DNA of 64,000 nt. Origin: Arthrobacter sp. FB24. GTDB taxonomy: Bacteria; Actinomycetota; Actinomycetes; Actinomycetales; Micrococcaceae. Where the stretch lies: positions 3,844,001 to 3,908,000 of the forward strand of contig NC_008541.1 in the NCBI RefSeq assembly GCF_000196235.1. Reading direction: 5' to 3'. Made by a program: the position numbers and the translations under genes. Under the pieces are notes generated by a model. It ran no database searches and was not told the origin of the DNA. It worked only from the letters and a program-made list of their open reading frames with translations. This document shows positions 50,040 to 59,381 of this stretch, one piece after another. Position 1 is the first letter of the stretch; each line of letters begins with the position of its first letter.

Positions 50040-51334
50040 AGGTAGCGGAGGAACCAGTCCCTGGCCAGCGCCGCGGCTTCCGACAACGTGCCGGGTTCCT
50101 CGAAAAGATGCGTGGCCCCCGGAACCACGGACAGCTGGCTGGGACAGCGCAACAGTGCCTGGGCCCAGCGGTTCAGTTCCAGGACCTCCCGGTCCGCCCC
50201 GCCCACTATCAGGAGCGTGGGGGCACGGACGGCTGAGAGCCTGTCACCGGCGAGATCCGGACGGCCGCCCCGCGACACCACGGCGCCAATACGGGCGCCG
50301 GGTTCCGCCGCAGCCCACAAAGCGGCCCCGGCCCCCGTGCTTGCACCGAAGTACCCCACCCTGCTCCGGGCGGTCTCCGGCCGTCCGGCGAGCCATTCCG
50401 TTGCCCCCGTCAGCCGGCCGGCAAGCAGCCCGATGTCGAACACATTGGCCCGATTAAGTTCCTCGGCCGGGGTGAGCAGGTCCAGCAGCAAGGTTCCCAG
50501 TCCCGCCCGCTGGAGGAACGACGCCACAAAACGGTTCCGGGGACTGTGCCTGCTGCTGCCGCTGCCGTGGGCGAACACCACGACGGCGGCGCCCTCCACC
50601 GGCACGTAGAGGTGCCCCTGGAGCCGCGCCGCTCCCGCTTCGATCTGGACGTCCTCGTCGACGGCAGTCCCGTTGGCTACGGCCTGGGCGCTGTGCAGCC
50701 GCTTGGCTGCCGCGTCGAGCAGCAGCACGACTTCGGCGTCGTCAGTCGGCGAGAAGTCACGGTAGTGATATCCGACGGCGGTGAACTGGCGCGGCGTGGC
50801 CAGGCAGACCACTTCATCCGGTTCCGTGAGGTCCGCCAGCGTGTCCGCCGGTGCCACCGGAACCGCCAGGATCACCCTGGCGGCGCCCAGCTGCCGGGCG
50901 ATGTGGCACGCAACGCGGGCCGTGGAGCCGGTGGCGATGCCGTCGTCGACGATCACCGCGGTGCGTCCCCTCAGATCCGCACGGGTCCGCCCTTTCCTGA
51001 ACCGGGCCACCCGCGTCTCGAGCAGGGCGCGCTCCCGGTCTTCAACGGCGTCAAGCTCTGCCTGCGTCACGCCCACGCGGGAAATGATGTGCTTGTCCAG
51101 GACCCGGGCACCGCCCTCGCCTATGGCTCCCATGGCCAGCTCAGGCTGGAACGGAACGCCCAGCTTCCGCACCACGATCACGTCCAGGGGTGCATCCAGC
51201 GCCGTGGCCACCTCGAACGCCACCGGAACGCCGCCCCGGGGCAGCCCCAGAACTACGATGTTCTGGCCGCGAAGGTATTCGAGCCGCTGCCCCAGCCGCC
51301 GTCCCGCTTCTACCCTGTCCTCGAAAATGCTCAT
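50009..51334 (-). CDS. Phosphoribosyltransferase-alpha/beta hydrolase fusion
   Basis: A 441-residue two-domain protein. Residues 1-215 are a type I phosphoribosyltransferase (RTAVIVDDGIATGSTARVA is the PRPP loop). Residues ~225-441 are a dienelactone-hydrolase-like alpha/beta hydrolase: VVFAHGSGSSRHSPRNR, nucleophile Ser in GYFGASTGAGAAL and His in VPGATHLFEEPG. This architecture matches Rv0571c, a DosR-regulon member in M. tuberculosis. ATG 51334 is chosen; the frame is open to 51541. A DosR-box-like sequence lies upstream at 51464. Substrates unknown. Confidence 0.8.
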   Translation of the reverse strand: MSIFEDRVEAGRRLGQRLEYLRGQNIVVLGLPRGGVPVAFEVATALDAPLDVIVVRKLGVPFQPELAMGAIGEGGARVLDKHIISRVGVTQAELDAVEDRERALLETRVARFRKGRTRADLRGRTAVIVDDGIATGSTARVACHIARQLGAARVILAVPVAPADTLADLTEPDEVVCLATPRQFTAVGYHYRDFSPTDDAEVVLLLDAAAKRLHSAQAVANGTAVDEDVQIEAGAARLQGHLYVPVEGAAVVVFAHGSGSSRHSPRNRFVASFLQRAGLGTLLLDLLTPAEELNRANVFDIGLLAGRLTGATEWLAGRPETARSRVGYFGASTGAGAALWAAAEPGARIGAVVSRGGRPDLAGDRLSAVRAPTLLIVGGADREVLELNRWAQALLRCPSQLSVVPGATHLFEEPGTLSEAAALARDWFLRYLQPGGDGAGD

Positions 51335-51714
51335 GGCCAGCCGTTCGCCTCGTGGCTCAAGGCCGCCAGGCGGGTCCGGTGAGCCGGCGTAGGAAGCTCG
51401 GCGTGGAGGGACGGACTGCGGCCGCTTTTCTCCAACTATCCGGCAGGTGGCGGCCGGTTGCGAGGGACTTTCGGCCCGGATTCGGCAGGCATCGACGGCC
51501 TCCTTCGCGGTGCGCGCACGACCGGGGGTGGGCCTTGTCACACGGGTCCGGAGCCCGGCGAGTGATGTATATAATTTCCCGGTACGGTTTAGCAGAGAGC
51601 CGTTGGATAGTTCTACGATCCGGTTCTCTGCCTGCTACCCGCCTTGCGACCGACAAGGTGGGCGGCCGCGTTGCCGGTTCGTTTTGACCTGAACGAAACG
51701 GCAGCAAGAACATC
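51335..51714. other. Divergent gap, PRTase-hydrolase / GAF-ANTAR
   Basis: A 380-base gap with no convincing gene. It holds the DosR-box-like sequence at 51464-51477 and a TATAAT hexamer at about 51565 in a locally AT-rich stretch. Confidence 0.5.
51464..51477. promoter_or_regulatory. DosR-box-like sequence before the PRTase-hydrolase gene
   Basis: GGGACTTTCGGCCC matches 12 of 14 positions of GGGACTWWAGTCCC and is the closest in the window to the common mycobacterial form. It lies 130 bases before the leftward ATG at 51334 and 238 bases before the rightward GAF-ANTAR start. Confidence 0.5.
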
Positions 51715-52458
51715 GTGGCCAGCGAGTCGACCGCAAACACCGCAACGTCCATCAGCCAGCACCTGAACGAATTGGTGTTGAACAGCTCGGATGTCGAGCA
51801 ATTCCTCCACGAACTCGCGCGCGTCTCCGCGCGCAGCCTCTCCGAACCGGGGGACGCCGTCCTGTGCGGGATCACCCTGCTCCGGCACCGGAAAGCGGCC
51901 ACCGTGGCCAGCAGCAGCCCGGAAGCACAAGCTATGGATGAAATCCAGTACGCCTTCGGTGACGGCCCGTGCATGACCGCTTCCCGCGACCAGGTGACGG
52001 TGCACATCAAGGACCTTGAAGCCCACGAACGCTGGCCGACGTACTCCACCACAGTCCTGGGGCACGGAGTCCGGTCCATCCTCGCCGTGCCCTTCCAGCT
52101 TGAGGGCGACACTCGCGCGGCGCTGAACCTCTATTCCCACCGCCCCGGCCGTTTCGAGGGCAAGGTCCTGGAGCTCGCCGAGGATTTTGTCAGCCAGACG
52201 TCCATGGCCCTCCGGCTGGCCGTGCGCTTCGCCCACTTCAGCGATACGGCGGCCAACCTCAAGGCAACGCTGGAGTCCCGCACCGCGATCGACGTCGCCA
52301 TCGGGATCATCATGGCCCAGAACCGCTGCAGCCAGGAGGAAGCCTTCGAACTCCTGAAGGCGGCCTCAAGTGCACGGAACGTCAAACTGCACGGCGTGGC
52401 AACGGCCATTGTGGATTCCTTGGGCCAGGGACCGACGAGGACGCACTTCGAGCTGTAA
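51715..52458 (+). CDS. GAF and ANTAR domain protein
   Basis: A 247-residue protein starting at GTG. Residues about 25-170 are a GAF sensor domain (FGDGPCMTASRDQVTVHIKD), and residues ~180-240 an ANTAR RNA-binding domain (AIDVAIGIIMAQNRCSQEEAFELL). ANTAR proteins bind twin hairpins in nascent RNA and prevent termination. Such GAF-ANTAR genes are abundant in Arthrobacter and often respond to stress. Target RNAs are not known; no ANTAR-type twin hairpin was found next to it. Confidence 0.85.
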   Translation: MASESTANTATSISQHLNELVLNSSDVEQFLHELARVSARSLSEPGDAVLCGITLLRHRKAATVASSSPEAQAMDEIQYAFGDGPCMTASRDQVTVHIKDLEAHERWPTYSTTVLGHGVRSILAVPFQLEGDTRAALNLYSHRPGRFEGKVLELAEDFVSQTSMALRLAVRFAHFSDTAANLKATLESRTAIDVAIGIIMAQNRCSQEEAFELLKAASSARNVKLHGVATAIVDSLGQGPTRTHFEL

Positions 52459-52536
52459 CCGGCGCCGTTCAGCTTCGGCCGGGGCTGTGGACCGAAATAA
52501 GCATTGCGCACGAATGTGATGCGTGCCATACTCTTC

Positions 52537-52564
52537 TCGATACGCATCGACGATACGCATCGAT
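52537..52564. promoter_or_regulatory. Tandem LacI-type operators before the regulator gene
   Basis: TCGATACGCATCGA (52537-52550) is followed at once by CGATACGCATCGAT (52551-52564), 13-14 bases apart centre to centre. The same sequence stands before the transport operon (53718-53732). Arms TCGAT/ATCGA are typical LacI-family operator symmetry. Confidence 0.75.
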
Positions 52565-52650
52565 AACATACATGTACCCAGCGCCGGCGCGGCCCGGAGC
52601 CGGTAGGCTCGGGACCCAAAGAGTGCCAGGAACAAAGGAGGTGGAGAAGA

Positions 52651-53673
52651 GTGCCAACCAGCAAAGACGTTGCGGAAGCCGCCGGCGTCGCCCAAAGCAC
52701 TGTCTCCTACGTCCTGAGCGGCAAGCGGCCCATCTCCGAGAAAACCCGAAGAAAGGTCGAAGCGGCAATTGAGCAGCTGACCTACCAGCCCAACGCCGGG
52801 GCGCGGGCGCTTGCCAGCCGCAAGACCCGGGTCATCGGGCTTGTGATCCCCTTCATTCCCGAACTGCATATGGCTTCCATCATGGAGTTCGTCTCCGTCA
52901 TCGCCTCCACGGCCCGGCAATACGACCACGACATCCTGCTGGTCACTGAGGATGAAGGAGCCGCCGGGCTCCGCCGCGTCGTCGGACAGCAGATCTGCGA
53001 CGGCCTCATCCTGATGCAGGTCGAGGGCGAGGATGAGCGCCTTCCCGTGGCGCGGACGCTGAACGTACCGGTGGTTCTCATCGGCATCCCCCGCGACCCG
53101 TCCGGCCTCGTCTGTATAGACGCGGACTTCGAAATGGCAGGCGAACAATGCGTCCGGGACCTCGCCGCAGCGGGGCATTCCGTTATTTCCGTCATCGACT
53201 GGCAGCCTGAAGTGGTGGAACGCCATGTGAATTACGTGGACCGGTTCATGCTTGGCACGGACAGCGCGGCACGAACCCTCGGCGTCACCGTGCAGCACCT
53301 GCCCGGCGGCGCGGACCGGGACACCATTTCCGCTTCCGTGGACCGGGCCCTTGCTCGGACCACGGGTGTACCGGCTTTCATCGCACCGGACGGCACGGTG
53401 CAGGACATCCTGCGCCGGACCCTCGCGTCCAGGGGACTGACTCCCGGGGTGGATGTCTCGGTTATTGGCAGCGCCTCACCCACTCTGGCCGAACTCCAGC
53501 CCGTCCCGCTCTCCACCATCGACCTGCGCCCCGCGGAGGTCTCCCGCCGGGCGGTGAAAATCATCTGCCAGCTTCTCGACGCCGATTCCCAGGGACCACA
53601 CGAATCCCTGGAGTTGGTGCCCACGGTCATCACGCACCGTTCCAGCACGCTCCGTCCACCCCACGGCGCCTAA
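52651..53673 (+). CDS. LacI-family transcriptional regulator
   Basis: A 340-residue sugar-responsive repressor starting at GTG 52651 after AAGGAGG. PTSKDVAEAAGVAQSTVSYVLSGKRPIS is the LacI helix-turn-helix and hinge region; residues 60-335 are a periplasmic-binding-protein-like effector domain. Operators of matching type lie upstream of its own gene and before the sugar ABC transport genes, so it controls itself and that operon. Confidence 0.9.
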   Translation: MPTSKDVAEAAGVAQSTVSYVLSGKRPISEKTRRKVEAAIEQLTYQPNAGARALASRKTRVIGLVIPFIPELHMASIMEFVSVIASTARQYDHDILLVTEDEGAAGLRRVVGQQICDGLILMQVEGEDERLPVARTLNVPVVLIGIPRDPSGLVCIDADFEMAGEQCVRDLAAAGHSVISVIDWQPEVVERHVNYVDRFMLGTDSAARTLGVTVQHLPGGADRDTISASVDRALARTTGVPAFIAPDGTVQDILRRTLASRGLTPGVDVSVIGSASPTLAELQPVPLSTIDLRPAEVSRRAVKIICQLLDADSQGPHESLELVPTVITHRSSTLRPPHGA

Positions 53674-53717
53674 CACCACTCGCACCGCCCTGCCCGAAGT
53701 ATTCATTTTGCCCATTG

Positions 53718-53732
53718 TCGATACGCATCGAT
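53718..53732. promoter_or_regulatory. LacI-type operator before the sugar transport operon
   Basis: TCGATACGCATCGAT, identical to the operators upstream of the LacI gene, 30 bases before the binding-protein ATG at 53763 and 44 bases after the regulator stop. Confidence 0.75.
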
Positions 53733-53762
53733 GACTCAGCCCAACAACCCAAGGAACAGACA

Positions 53763-54998
53763 ATGAAGTCAGCATTCACCAAGAGCCGTCCTCTCGCCGT
53801 TGCCGTCACCGCCCTCATCGGGCTGCCGGCCATGCTCTCCGGCTGCGGTACCGCCGCCTCATCATCATCCACGGAGTCAGTCTCGGAGATCTCCGTCATG
53901 GACTACTACAACAATGAACCTGACAAGACCTTCATCGGCGACGCCCTCACCGCCTGCGGCACCAAGGCCGGCGTCAACATCAAGCGGGAAACGGTGCCCG
54001 GTAAATCCCTGATCTCCAAGGTCCTTCAGCAGTCCTCATCCAAGACCTTGCCGGACGTGCTGATGCTGGACAACCCGGACCTGCAGCAGATTGCGGCCAC
54101 GGGCGCCCTGGCTCCCCTGGCCGATTTCAACATCAGCACCGCCGACTTCGCCCCCGGCGTGCTCAGTGCGGGCACGTACAAGGACAAGGTCTACGGGCTG
54201 GCCCCCACTGTCAATACCATCGCCCTCTTCTACAACAAGGACATCCTGACGAAGGCCGGAGTGACCCCGCCGGCCACGTGGGACGAGCTGGAAGCGGCCG
54301 CCGCCAAACTGACGTCCGGGGACCAATACGGGCTGGCGTTCAATGCCAACCCCACTTATGAAGGCACCTGGCAGTTCCTGCCGGTCATGTGGTCCAACGG
54401 CGGCAACGAAAAGAACATCGACACGGAGGAAACGGCACAGGCCCTGCAGCTCTGGACCGACCTGGTGAAGGACGGCTCGGTGTCCTCCTCCGCCCTGAAC
54501 TGGACGCAGGCCGATGTCAAGGACCAGTTCCTGGCCGGCAAGGCCGCCATGATGGTCAACGGACCGTGGCAGATCCCCTCCCTCGACAAGCAGGCCTCCC
54601 TGCAGTACGGCGTGGTGAAGATACCCGTCAGGGAGGCCGGCCAGACCGTTGTTGCCCCGCTCGGCGGAGAAGTCTGGACTGTTCCGCAGACCGGGAACAA
54701 GGCCCGGCAGGCCAAGGCCGCAGAGGTGGTCTCCTGCCTCAACAGCGACGAAAACCAGCTGGCCATGGCCAAGGTCCGGAACACTATCCCGTCCAAAACG
54801 ACCCTGGCAGCCAAGTTTGCCGAAGAAAACCCAAAACTCGCCACGTTCACCGAACTTGTGAAAACCGCCCGCGCCCGCACGGGACAGCTGGGTGAGGAAT
54901 GGCCCGCGCAGGCCACCAAGATCTACACCGCCATCCAGACGGCCCTCACCGGTAAGGCGACCCCGTCCGAGGCCCTGAAGCAAGCGCAGGGACAGTAG
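53763..54998 (+). CDS. Sugar ABC transporter substrate-binding lipoprotein
   Basis: A 411-residue exported protein. The signal peptide ends in the lipobox MLSGCG (about Cys24). The rest is a family 1 extracellular solute-binding protein: FYNKDILTKAGVTPPATWDE, AAMMVNGPWQIPSLD. AAGGA lies seven bases before the ATG. First gene of the transport operon; similar in order to ThuE of the Sinorhizobium trehalose/maltose system. Confidence 0.9.
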   Translation: MKSAFTKSRPLAVAVTALIGLPAMLSGCGTAASSSSTESVSEISVMDYYNNEPDKTFIGDALTACGTKAGVNIKRETVPGKSLISKVLQQSSSKTLPDVLMLDNPDLQQIAATGALAPLADFNISTADFAPGVLSAGTYKDKVYGLAPTVNTIALFYNKDILTKAGVTPPATWDELEAAAAKLTSGDQYGLAFNANPTYEGTWQFLPVMWSNGGNEKNIDTEETAQALQLWTDLVKDGSVSSSALNWTQADVKDQFLAGKAAMMVNGPWQIPSLDKQASLQYGVVKIPVREAGQTVVAPLGGEVWTVPQTGNKARQAKAAEVVSCLNSDENQLAMAKVRNTIPSKTTLAAKFAEENPKLATFTELVKTARARTGQLGEEWPAQATKIYTAIQTALTGKATPSEALKQAQGQ

Positions 54999-55007
54999 GC
55001 AGCGGCC

Positions 55008-56036
55008 ATGTCACTGACAACTGATTTGTCGCAGGCGACACCTCCCAATGGAAAGGCATCCAAGGGAAAGCCGGGCGGATGGAGGGCCGGCGGCCGGCAG
55101 TCCGGCGGCGCCGGAAGGAAGGATACCTTTGCGGCGCCGCGCCGACGCAGCCGCCAGCGGCGGGAGCGCCTCTTCCAGTGGCTGTTCCTGGTGCCCGCGG
55201 TGGTCTACATGGCACTCTTCTTCGGCTACCCCGTGGTCAAGAACGTCGTCATGAGTTTCCAGGACTACACAACCGCCACGTTCTTCACCGGCGAGGCCCC
55301 GTGGGTGGGGCTGGCCAACTACGTGACGGTGCTGTCGTCGTCGTTGTTTTCCACCGCGTTGCTCAACACCGCACTGTTCACCGTAGGGTCCATCCTGGGC
55401 CAGTTCGTGATCGGTCTGGCGCTGGCGATTTTCTTCCAGCAAAAGTTCCCGCTCAACGGGATCCTCCGGAGCCTGCTCCTGCTCCCCTGGCTGCTGCCGC
55501 TGATTGTCTCCAGCGCCGTGTGGCGGTGGATCCTGGACAAGGACAGCGGTGCACTGAACCGCTTCCTGGGTGACCTGAACATCGTGGACACCGGGGTGCC
55601 ATGGCTAACCAGCACGTCGCTGGCCCTGATCGCCGTCGTCGGCGTGAACATCTGGATCGGCATCCCGTTCAACCTGACTATCCTTTACGGCGGCCTGCAG
55701 GAGATCCCCGACGAGCTGTATGAGGCAGGCTCCTTGGACGGTGCCACGGGCTGGAAAGCATTCCGGCACATTACGTGGCCCATGCTCCGGCCGGTAGTGA
55801 GTGTGGTCCTGGTGCTCGGCGTCGTCTACACGCTCAAGGTCCTGGACATCATCCTTGGGCTAACAAACGGCGGACCGGCCAACTCGACACAGACGATCGC
55901 CACGCAGTCCTACGCGCTCTCCTTCCAGGAGTTCAAGTTCGGCGAGGGCGCCGCGCTGGGCAACATCCTGGTGATCATTTCGCTGGTGTTCGCGGTCCTG
56001 TATCTCCGTGCCAGCCGGCGAGCCGTTGATGAGTAA
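55008..56036 (+). CDS. Sugar ABC transporter permease (MalF/ThuF-like)
   Basis: A 342-residue inner-membrane protein with a long basic N-terminal extension (about 45 residues rich in Gly/Arg) followed by six membrane segments. ELYEAGSLDGATGWKAFRHITWPML is the EAA loop that contacts the ATPase. It begins 9 bases after the binding-protein stop. Confidence 0.9.
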   Translation: MSLTTDLSQATPPNGKASKGKPGGWRAGGRQSGGAGRKDTFAAPRRRSRQRRERLFQWLFLVPAVVYMALFFGYPVVKNVVMSFQDYTTATFFTGEAPWVGLANYVTVLSSSLFSTALLNTALFTVGSILGQFVIGLALAIFFQQKFPLNGILRSLLLLPWLLPLIVSSAVWRWILDKDSGALNRFLGDLNIVDTGVPWLTSTSLALIAVVGVNIWIGIPFNLTILYGGLQEIPDELYEAGSLDGATGWKAFRHITWPMLRPVVSVVLVLGVVYTLKVLDIILGLTNGGPANSTQTIATQSYALSFQEFKFGEGAALGNILVIISLVFAVLYLRASRRAVDE

Positions 56037-56043
56037 GGAAACC

Positions 56044-56934
56044 ATGACGACGACAACAATCACCTCCCGCGCCGGCGGTCACCGGCCCGGCGGGCGCAAG
56101 GCGGCCGGCCGCAGTACCGGGCCGACCCCGGATCGCAAGAACTGGGGTGCCACGGCGCTGGCCATTTTCTTCCTGGCGGTCATGCTGTTTCCGGTCTACT
56201 GGATGGTCAACGCCTCGCTGCAGCCGAACGGCACCACCCTGGAAACATCCTGGCTGCCGCTGAAACCGGATTTCACCGGCTACGCCACCGCCATCAGCGA
56301 ACAGGGCGGAAACCTGGGCACCAGCCTGGTCATTTCGCTCGGCAGCGTGGCGCTGAGTCTGGCCATCGCCGCTCCGGCAGCGTACGCCCTGGCCTACTTC
56401 AAGGTCCGCGGCGCCGGTATCGTGCTGTTCGCCATCCTGATCAGCCAGATGATCCCCGGAATCGTAGTGGCCAACGCCCTCTACACCGCCTACAACGACC
56501 TCGGCCTGCTCAACTCCATCCCGGGCCTCATCCTGGCGGACTCGGCGCACGGCATCCCGTTCGCAATCCTGATCATCCGTGCCTTCATGAACGGCATGCC
56601 GGCATCGGTGATCGAGGCGGCCCGGGTGGATGGCGCCGGGCACATCCGGGCGTTCTGGTCCATCGTGCTGCCGCTGAGCCGGAACTCGCTCATCACCGCC
56701 GGACTGTTCACGTTCCTGTTCGCCTGGAGCGACTTCCTGTTCGCCCTGACCCTGACCACCACCGAAGCTGTCCGGCCCGTAACGCTGGGAATCTTCCAGT
56801 ACATCGGCGCCTACGTGAACGACTGGAGTTCGGTGATGGCCACGGCCGTGCTCGCATCCATCCCTGCCATCATCCTGCTGGTCGCCGCACAGAAATACAT
56901 CGCCGCAGGCACAACCGGCGGCGCGGTCAAATAG
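56044..56934 (+). CDS. Sugar ABC transporter permease (MalG/ThuG-like)
   Basis: A 296-residue six-segment permease. SVIEAARVDGAGHIRAFWSIVLPLS is the EAA loop. ATG 56044 has AAGGA four bases upstream; an in-frame ATG at 56029 would overlap the previous stop. No ATPase gene follows, so the transporter must borrow a shared MsiK-type ATPase from elsewhere; this is inference. Confidence 0.9.
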   Translation: MTTTTITSRAGGHRPGGRKAAGRSTGPTPDRKNWGATALAIFFLAVMLFPVYWMVNASLQPNGTTLETSWLPLKPDFTGYATAISEQGGNLGTSLVISLGSVALSLAIAAPAAYALAYFKVRGAGIVLFAILISQMIPGIVVANALYTAYNDLGLLNSIPGLILADSAHGIPFAILIIRAFMNGMPASVIEAARVDGAGHIRAFWSIVLPLSRNSLITAGLFTFLFAWSDFLFALTLTTTEAVRPVTLGIFQYIGAYVNDWSSVMATAVLASIPAIILLVAAQKYIAAGTTGGAVK

Positions 56935-56967
56935 GCCGTCTTCAACAACACTTACGAGGAGAACATC

Positions 56968-57741
56968 ATGACTGACACCAAGCCCGTCCGCGTCACCGTC
57001 TGGAGCGAGAACCGCCACGAAAAGCGCGACGAACTCGTGGCCCGACTCTATCCCGACGGCATGCACGGCGCCGTCAAGGCAGGAATCGAGGAGAACCTCG
57101 GGGCCAAGGTCAGTGTCCGCACCGCCACTCTCGACGAACCCCAACACGGCCTTAGCGAGGAGGTCCTGGCCAACACCGACGTCCTGACCTGGTGGGGGCA
57201 CATGTCGCACGGCGACGTGGAAGACGAGATCGTGGAGCGCGTGCACCGCCATGTCCTTTCCGGCATGGGCCTGATCGTTCTGCACTCCGGCCACTGGTCC
57301 AAGATCTTCACCAAGCTCATGGGCACCTCCTGCACCCTGCGCTGGCGTTCCGAACAGGACCGCGAACTTGTCTGGACCGTGGACCCCACCCACCCGATTA
57401 CCAGGGGTGTACCGCATCCCATCGTGATCGACCAGCAGGAAATGTACGGCGAGTTCTTCGACATCCCCACCCCTGAGGAACTCGTGTTCATCAGCTCCTT
57501 CAGCGGCGGCGAGGTGTTCCGTTCCGGCTGCACCTTCCGCCGCGGCCACGGCAAGATCTTCTTCTTCAGCCCCGGCGACCAGGACTACCCCGTCTACCAC
57601 CACAAGGACGTCCGGCGCGTCATCGCCAACGCCGTCGAGTGGGCTGTGACCGACCGCCCCGAACGCGCCTACCCCGAACTGCTGCGCTACGAAACGAACG
57701 ACTTCTTCAACGGCAAGAGCTACCAGGGGGCCAACGCGTGA
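56968..57741 (+). CDS. thuA: ThuA-domain protein
   Basis: A 257-residue protein with the ThuA glutamine-amidotransferase-like fold: [47 protein letters not shown] and [18 protein letters not shown] C-terminal block ([20 protein letters not shown]). In Sinorhizobium ThuA acts with ThuB in converting trehalose or related disaccharides to 3-keto derivatives. AGGAG precedes the ATG. The Gfo/Idh gene overlaps its stop by three bases. Confidence 0.85.
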   Translation: MTDTKPVRVTVWSENRHEKRDELVARLYPDGMHGAVKAGIEENLGAKVSVRTATLDEPQHGLSEEVLANTDVLTWWGHMSHGDVEDEIVERVHRHVLSGMGLIVLHSGHWSKIFTKLMGTSCTLRWRSEQDRELVWTVDPTHPITRGVPHPIVIDQQEMYGEFFDIPTPEELVFISSFSGGEVFRSGCTFRRGHGKIFFFSPGDQDYPVYHHKDVRRVIANAVEWAVTDRPERAYPELLRYETNDFFNGKSYQGANA

Positions 57742-58850
57742 GCACGGACTTCGCCACTATTCCCGACGACGGAGCTCCCCTGCGCGTCATCGTCGTCGGT
57801 GCCGGCGGCATGGGCCGCGCCTGGCTAAACACGGTCCAGCAGTCGCCCCAGGTGGAACTGGCCGGCATCGTTGACCTCGACCTGGATGCCGCCCGCGCGG
57901 CAGCCGCCGCCATCGGGCGCCCGGACCTTCCGGTCGGCACCGGCACTGCAGCACTTGCGGCCGACGTCGGCGCCCGGGCCGTCATCAACGTGACAGTTCC
58001 TGCCGCGCACCACCCGGTCACCGCCGAGGCGCTGGCCGCCGGCCTGCCGGTCCTGGGCGAGAAGCCGGTTGCCTCCACCGTGTCACAGGGCCTCTCCCTC
58101 GCGGCCGCCGCCCAACTGTCCGGCCAGCTGTTTATGGTCAGCCAGTCGCGGCGCTACAACCGGCAGCTCTTCGAGGCGAAGCGGCTGGCGTCATCGCTGG
58201 GCAGCATCGGGATCGTGTCGGCCGAGTTCTTCAAAGCCCCGCATTTCGGCGGTTTCCGCGACGCCATGGACCACCCGCTGCTGTTGGACATGGCCATTCA
58301 CCAGTTCGACATGGCCCGGTTCCTGCTCGACGCCGATCCGGTGTCGGTTTTCTGCGAGGAGTACAACCCGTCATGGAGCTGGTACCGCGGCGATGCCGGG
58401 GCCAGCGCCATCTTCGAAATGACCGGCGGGGAACGCTTCGTCTTCACCGGCAGCTGGTGCAGCCCCGGGCAGGAGACGTCGTGGAACGCTTCGTGGCGGA
58501 TCAGCGGCGAGCACGGCACCGTGCTGTGGGACGGCGACAACGAACCCACCGTGGAATCGGCCAAACCGGCCGGATCGGCGCCGGGCGCCGACCCCGGCCA
58601 GGAGATCGCCGGCTCTCTCCGGGACTTCGTGGCAGCACTCCGCACGGGCGGCACCCCCATGGGTCAGGTTCACCGGAACATCATGAGCCTGGCAATGGTG
58701 GAGGCCGCCGTTCTCAGCGCCGCGACAGGAACCAGGGTTTCCGTCGATGGCCTGCTGGAAGAGTCCTACGCGGAGGCCATCCTGGCTGAGCGCGATCCGG
58801 GCGTGCTCGAGATCCTCAAAACCTGGCCGTCCGTCAGGGCCGCCTTGTAA
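57738..58850 (+). CDS. Gfo/Idh/MocA-family oxidoreductase (ThuB-like)
   Basis: A 370-residue NAD(P)-dependent sugar dehydrogenase, starting at GTG 57738 inside the ThuA stop (GTGA). [20 protein letters not shown] is the Rossmann motif, [10 protein letters not shown] the conserved EKP, and [20 protein letters not shown] the catalytic Asp/His region. With ThuA it probably oxidises a disaccharide or cyclitol taken up by the transporter. Last gene of the operon. Confidence 0.9.
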   Translation: MSTDFATIPDDGAPLRVIVVGAGGMGRAWLNTVQQSPQVELAGIVDLDLDAARAAAAAIGRPDLPVGTGTAALAADVGARAVINVTVPAAHHPVTAEALAAGLPVLGEKPVASTVSQGLSLAAAAQLSGQLFMVSQSRRYNRQLFEAKRLASSLGSIGIVSAEFFKAPHFGGFRDAMDHPLLLDMAIHQFDMARFLLDADPVSVFCEEYNPSWSWYRGDAGASAIFEMTGGERFVFTGSWCSPGQETSWNASWRISGEHGTVLWDGDNEPTVESAKPAGSAPGADPGQEIAGSLRDFVAALRTGGTPMGQVHRNIMSLAMVEAAVLSAATGTRVSVDGLLEESYAEAILAERDPGVLEILKTWPSVRAAL

Positions 58851-58854
58851 CTAC

Positions 58855-59253
58855 TCAGAACATCGGCAGCAGGAACCCGGCAACCATGGCCGCCGCACCG
58901 ATGCCGCTCAGGATCCAGCCGAGGACTCCGGCCGCCTCTCCGCGCACCTCCGGGGCACTGGTCCGCCAGCGGGTGGGCGTCTTCACCGCGTAGTGGATGG
59001 TGACGGCGTCCCCCGGGGCCATATGCCGGATGTCATACGGGGACATGGGCGCGTTGTGGACCTCGTGATGGTGGTCGTACCAGCGGAACCCCACGCCGCT
59101 CTCGTCGGAGTAGACCACGCCCTCCGACTGGGTCCACTGATCCTCGAACCGCCTCATCGTCTCCACCACCACCAGAAGAATGAGGCCGGCAGGCAGGCAA
59201 ATCCAGGTCAGCACTTCCAGGATGGGGCCTGCAATGTCAAGAACTCCGGGCAT
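58855..59253 (-). CDS. DUF3592-like membrane protein
   Basis: A 132-residue protein with one hydrophobic helix at each end (ILEVLTWICLPAGLILLVVV and GVLGWILSGIGAAAMVAGFL) and a beta-rich extracytoplasmic-type middle (GVGFRWYDHHHEVHNAPMSP), matching the DUF3592 layout. ATG 59253 and ATG 59280 are both possible; neither has a strong ribosome-binding site. Function unknown. Confidence 0.6.
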   Translation of the reverse strand: MPGVLDIAGPILEVLTWICLPAGLILLVVVETMRRFEDQWTQSEGVVYSDESGVGFRWYDHHHEVHNAPMSPYDIRHMAPGDAVTIHYAVKTPTRWRTSAPEVRGEAAGVLGWILSGIGAAAMVAGFLLPMF

Positions 59254-59381
59254 GGTCACGATGCTACCGTTCCCGCGCATTCACGGGCCACATCCGTCGT
59301 CCGCTCCGGGGCGGGCCACGAGCCCGGCCGGCGTGCCACACTAAGGACTACGAACGGCGCACGCCTAAGGGAGCAACACAC

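Noticed and set aside
52510..52526. TGTGATGCGTGCC before the LacI gene as a CRP site
   Set aside because: Only one half-site is present.
55975..57603. A 542-codon frame on the - strand opposite the permease and ThuA genes
   Set aside because: No recognisable domain, crosses several true gene boundaries, and matches the codon-phase shadow of the + strand genes.
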